A program made the translations under genes and the position numbers. The notes beneath the pieces were generated by a model. It searched no databases. It saw nothing but the letters and a program-made list of their open reading frames with translations, and had not been told where the DNA came from. A stretch of DNA of 64,000 nucleotides, taken from assembly GCA_947494825.1 (NCBI GenBank), contig CANLWN010000003.1, positions 662,336 through 726,335 of the forward strand. Reading direction: 5' to 3'. This document shows, piece after piece, positions 61,349-64,000 of the stretch. The stretch is from an uncultured Flavobacteriaceae bacterium (lineage in GTDB: Bacteria; Bacteroidota; Bacteroidia; Flavobacteriales; Flavobacteriaceae). The first letter of the stretch is position 1; the number at the start of each line of letters is the position of its first letter.

Positions 61349-61745
61349 AAATAAATTCTTTCTCTCTATTTTAAACCATGCCCTTCCTGCTCTAATGCCG
61401 ACGAAGCTTTGCTTGTCGGCATCCTGATAACAGCTTCGCTGTTCGTCAGGACCAACTGAGCTAAGGAGGAAAATAAAATTTTAAAACTTTTTCCTCTTAC
61501 ATAAAATGCCGGAATAGGAAGTAGCCCAGTTCTGAGCCCTGCCTGCCGGCAGGCAGGTAAGGAGGAAAATAAATTCTTTCTCTCTATTTTAAACTATGCC
61601 TTTACTCCCCTAATGTCGACGCAACGACCTAAAAGCTGCAAAGGCGGGTGCAAATATAAAAGTTTTTTTAGTCACCCCAAACAAAAAAAAACAGTTTTCA
61701 ATTTGATATGCCCCAGAATGATGGAACAAGGGTAAATTTTTTGTT
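61349..61745. repeat. Decayed duplicates of the tRNA-Asn 5' end and leader
   Basis: ACCAACTGAGCTAAGGAGGA plus seven flanking bases (61329-61355) recurs at 61451-61477. Thirty-seven bases of the leader (61340-61376) recur at 61558-61594. Palindromic GCCTGCCGGCAGGC (61539-61554) and a GCCGACGAAG..CTTGTCGGC stem lie between. No other gene is present. Confidence 0.8.
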
Positions 61746-63092
61746 CTATTTGAATATCGCCTTGTAAATATCATTGCCGTTCGCGAACAAAATAAGCGCC
61801 AATAACAAAAAGAAGCCTACCATCTGCGCGTATTCTAAAAACTTGTCGCTAGGTTTACGGCCTGTTACCATCTCGTAAAGCAAGAACATCACATGGCCGC
61901 CATCCAGGGCGGGAATGGGAAGCAGGTTCAGTACCGCCAGCATAATGGACAAAAAGGCTGTTATGCTCCAAAAGGCCTGCCAGCTCCAAGTGCTGGGAAA
62001 AATATCGAAAATGGCCTTAAATCCGCCTACACCCTTATACGCTCCGGTACTTGGCGTAAAGATCTTTTTTAACTGCTGTCCGTAACCCGCTATTTGATCC
62101 ACCAGCTTTTTGGTGCCCACACCAAAGCTCTCAAAAAACCCATATTCTTTCTGAACGATGTCATAGTAGCCCAGTTCCTGGAAACGAAGGGGGTGCTCTG
62201 CCCTATAAATCCCCAACTTGCCCTCGGTATCGACCTGTAGTTCCAAGTTTTTGGAGCTTCCGTCCTCCTTAAGCACGTCAGCTACAATAGCTTGGTCTTT
62301 GTATTGTTGCAGTTTGGAAGGAAACTGGTCAAAATATTTGATTTCCTCACCATTTATACCAAGAATGACATCTCCCGCCTCCAATGCTGCCCCTTTGTTC
62401 AAGGAGCTGTCGGAGACCTGCCCGACCATAAAAGGGACGCGGAGTTCAAAAAAGGTCCGTTCCGTGTTTACGCTCAATTTCCCCAAAAAATCCTCAGGAA
62501 GCGTAATCACCTTGGTCTCTCCATCCCGCTCCAGGGTAACTTCCTCGGCAGTGATCAGGTTTTTCCTCAAATCCGAATAGTTCGTATACGACTCCCCGTC
62601 AATGGCAACGATGTTATCGCCCGTTTGCATGCCCAGATCGGTAAGCACGGTATTTGTTATCCAGTACCCGTTCTTAATGCTTTTGGTGGAAATATCGGTA
62701 TCCCCGTAGTAGAAAGAGGTGAAAATATAAATAAGGAAGGCGATCAGAAAGTTGACGGTTACCCCGCCCAGCATGATGATCAATCGCTGCCAGGTAGGTT
62801 TGCTCCGAAACTCCCACGACTTGGGTTCCTCGGCCATCTGCTCGGTATCCATGCTCTCATCGATCATCCCGGCTATCTTCACATAACCCCCCAGTGGCAA
62901 CCAACCAATACCATAAACCGTCTCCCCTATTTTTTTCTTGAAGAGCGAATATTTGATATCAAAGAAAAGATAGAACTTCTCCACCCGGGTCTTGAACAAT
63001 TTTGCCGGAACAAAATGTCCCAGCTCGTGCAGCACGATCAAAAGGGAAAGGCTTAAAAAGAATTGTATGGTTTTTATAAGTATCGGGCTCAT
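61746..63092 (-). CDS. rseP: Site-2 zinc metalloprotease RseP
   Basis: The 448-residue inner-membrane protease has the catalytic HELGH (His22, Glu23, His26) in the first transmembrane helix and the GGYVKIAGM membrane loop. Two PDZ domains lie between residues of about 130 and 300 (TDLGMQTGDNIVAIDG and GAALEAGDVILGINGEE), and the third motif NLLPIPALDGGH is near residue 395. It performs regulated intramembrane cleavage, classically of anti-sigma factors after a first cut. Length and motifs are complete. It is divergent from the SCO1 gene. Confidence 0.96.
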   Translation of the reverse strand: MSPILIKTIQFFLSLSLLIVLHELGHFVPAKLFKTRVEKFYLFFDIKYSLFKKKIGETVYGIGWLPLGGYVKIAGMIDESMDTEQMAEEPKSWEFRSKPTWQRLIIMLGGVTVNFLIAFLIYIFTSFYYGDTDISTKSIKNGYWITNTVLTDLGMQTGDNIVAIDGESYTNYSDLRKNLITAEEVTLERDGETKVITLPEDFLGKLSVNTERTFFELRVPFMVGQVSDSSLNKGAALEAGDVILGINGEEIKYFDQFPSKLQQYKDQAIVADVLKEDGSSKNLELQVDTEGKLGIYRAEHPLRFQELGYYDIVQKEYGFFESFGVGTKKLVDQIAGYGQQLKKIFTPSTGAYKGVGGFKAIFDIFPSTWSWQAFWSITAFLSIMLAVLNLLPIPALDGGHVMFLLYEMVTGRKPSDKFLEYAQMVGFFLLLALILFANGNDIYKAIFK

Positions 63093-63251
63093 CCAGTTAT
63101 TCTAAAATTAAAACGCACAAAAGTACACTTTTACAGGGTCTTATAAAAGGGAACCTTTTAGCTCCGAACCTTTTTAAGAAAGTTTTAGCAGCAAAGCCCC
63201 ACGAAACCTTTGATTGATATGACATGCTGCCGTACCTTTGCTAGAAGATAT

Positions 63252-63926
63252 ATGCGCTCCTTTTTTAGCAAATACAAACTTTTTGGCACCGTCCTTTTTG
63301 GGCTCTCGGCAGTAATCATCTATTTGTTCTACAATGCGCTGCAGCCCAAAAAAACCCTGCCGGTGTACCAGCCGTCCGATTTTAATCCGGAACTGGTAGA
63401 CAGCAGCCTGCATGCGAAAAAAAAATACCATACCATAGCAGATTTTTCGCTGACCAATCAGAACAATGAAACCATAACAGAACAGGACTACGCCGATAAG
63501 ATCTATATTGCCGATTTCTTTTTTACCACCTGCCCCACGATCTGCCCCATTATGACCAAGAACATGGCCGGGATACAGGAAAAGATCCTGGACGACCCGG
63601 AGGTGCTGTTGCTGTCCCATTCCGTGACGCCCCATATCGATTCCGTGCCTCAACTGAAAAAGTACGCCTTGGAAAAAGGAGTCATCGACCAAAAATGGAA
63701 TCTGGTCACAGGAAGTAAAAAGCACATCTACGAACTGGCACGCCGGTCATACCTTGCGGTAAAGGACGATGGCGATGGAGGCCCTTTTGACATGATCCAT
63801 ACCGAAAATTTTATCCTGGTCGACAAGGAACGCCGGATCAGGGGCACCTACGATGGGACCAATACCGAGGAAATAGAGCAACTCCTAGCAGATCTGGAAA
63901 TCCTGAAGGCCTCGTACGCGGAATGA
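63252..63926 (+). CDS. SCO1/SenC/PrrC family protein
   Basis: ATG 63252 (MRSFFSKYKLFGTVLFGLSA) opens a membrane anchor. The 224-residue protein has a thioredoxin-like fold with the copper motif TTCPTICP (Cys94, Cys98) and the third ligand His183 in DMIHTENFILVD. SCO proteins deliver copper to, or reduce, the CuA site of cytochrome c oxidase on the outer face of the membrane. The stop codon is the first repeat unit of the heptamer array that follows. Confidence 0.94.
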   Translation: MRSFFSKYKLFGTVLFGLSAVIIYLFYNALQPKKTLPVYQPSDFNPELVDSSLHAKKKYHTIADFSLTNQNNETITEQDYADKIYIADFFFTTCPTICPIMTKNMAGIQEKILDDPEVLLLSHSVTPHIDSVPQLKKYALEKGVIDQKWNLVTGSKKHIYELARRSYLAVKDDGDGGPFDMIHTENFILVDKERRIRGTYDGTNTEEIEQLLADLEILKASYAE

Positions 63927-64000
63927 TGGTTGATGGTTGATGGTTGATGGTTGATGGTTGATGGTTGATGGTTGATGGTTGATGGTTGATGGTTGATGGT
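63924..64000. repeat. Perfect tandem heptamer, at least 11 copies
   Basis: TGATGGT is repeated exactly 11 times (77 bases) and runs off the window. The first unit contains the TGA stop of the SCO gene. Confidence 0.98.

Overview
The window looks like the chromosome of a marine-type member of the Flavobacteriaceae (Bacteroidetes). Supporting signs are a giant secreted VCBS-repeat protein with a C-terminal type IX secretion sorting domain, many Bacteroidetes-style lipoproteins, TPR-fused LytS and NarL-type sensor kinases, a FecI-type ECF sigma factor, a Bacteroidetes -33/-7 promoter (TTTG / TAnnTTTG) and generally weak ribosome binding sites. Ordinary chromosomal stretches look moderately GC-rich. 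The accessory stretches at about 2.3-17.4 kb, 33.5-38 kb and 49.0-51.9 kb are clearly AT-rich.

Layout. 1-2.0 kb: two minus-strand exported proteins, one with an HEYTH zinc-peptidase motif. 2.3-17.4 kb: a run of about 20 small plus-strand genes, mostly unknown lipoproteins and membrane proteins. Many are separated by non-coding spacers that look like integron attC recombination sites. The spacers open with ...AACAATGGCTATAACC and close with ...ATCATAGCC..GACCGTTA, with a variable hairpin between. In several units the 7-10 bases at the start of a gene unit are complementary to those at its own far end, as expected for mobile cassettes. The cargo includes a Lamassu-like nuclease/SMC pair, a barstar-like inhibitor and an FRG-domain protein. 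A second short array lies on the minus strand at 49.0-50.9 kb. It carries a pyrimidine-dimer glycosylase and a paralogue of a gene in the first array. A degraded third region at 33.5-38 kb holds another barstar and a broken RDD gene. No integrase is visible in the window.

17.4-29.5 kb: a PHP-type phosphoesterase, the 1,913-residue VCBS surface protein, a Cache-domain lipoprotein, a membrane protein and a HEAT-repeat protein. Dispersed repeats separate them. 30.1-32.1 kb: an AbiEi/AbiEii toxin-antitoxin operon followed by two tiny membrane proteins. 32.2 kb: a DUF3500 lipoprotein. 38.2 kb: an ECF sigma factor. 39.3-44.5 kb: a minus-strand carbohydrate operon (AGE-family epimerase, sugar-porter MFS transporter, large (alpha/alpha)6-type lipoprotein). 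44.9-48.5 kb: a NarL-type kinase/regulator pair and a LytTR regulator. 48.5 kb: an SRPBCC protein. 52.2-59.2 kb: a methyltransferase, a LytS/LytTR pair, a leucine-rich-repeat lipoprotein and a partner lipoprotein. 59.3-64 kb: an alpha/beta hydrolase, two small exported proteins, tRNA-Asn, the site-2 protease RseP and a SCO1-type protein.

Two background features run through the intergenic DNA. One is degenerate tandem repeats that always keep a 7-base period though their sequence differs from place to place, ending in 11 exact heptamers at the right edge. The other is pairs of dispersed direct repeats flanking individual genes. Family assignments were made by eye from the sequence without database searches; array and mobility interpretations are inference from the observed sequence patterns.
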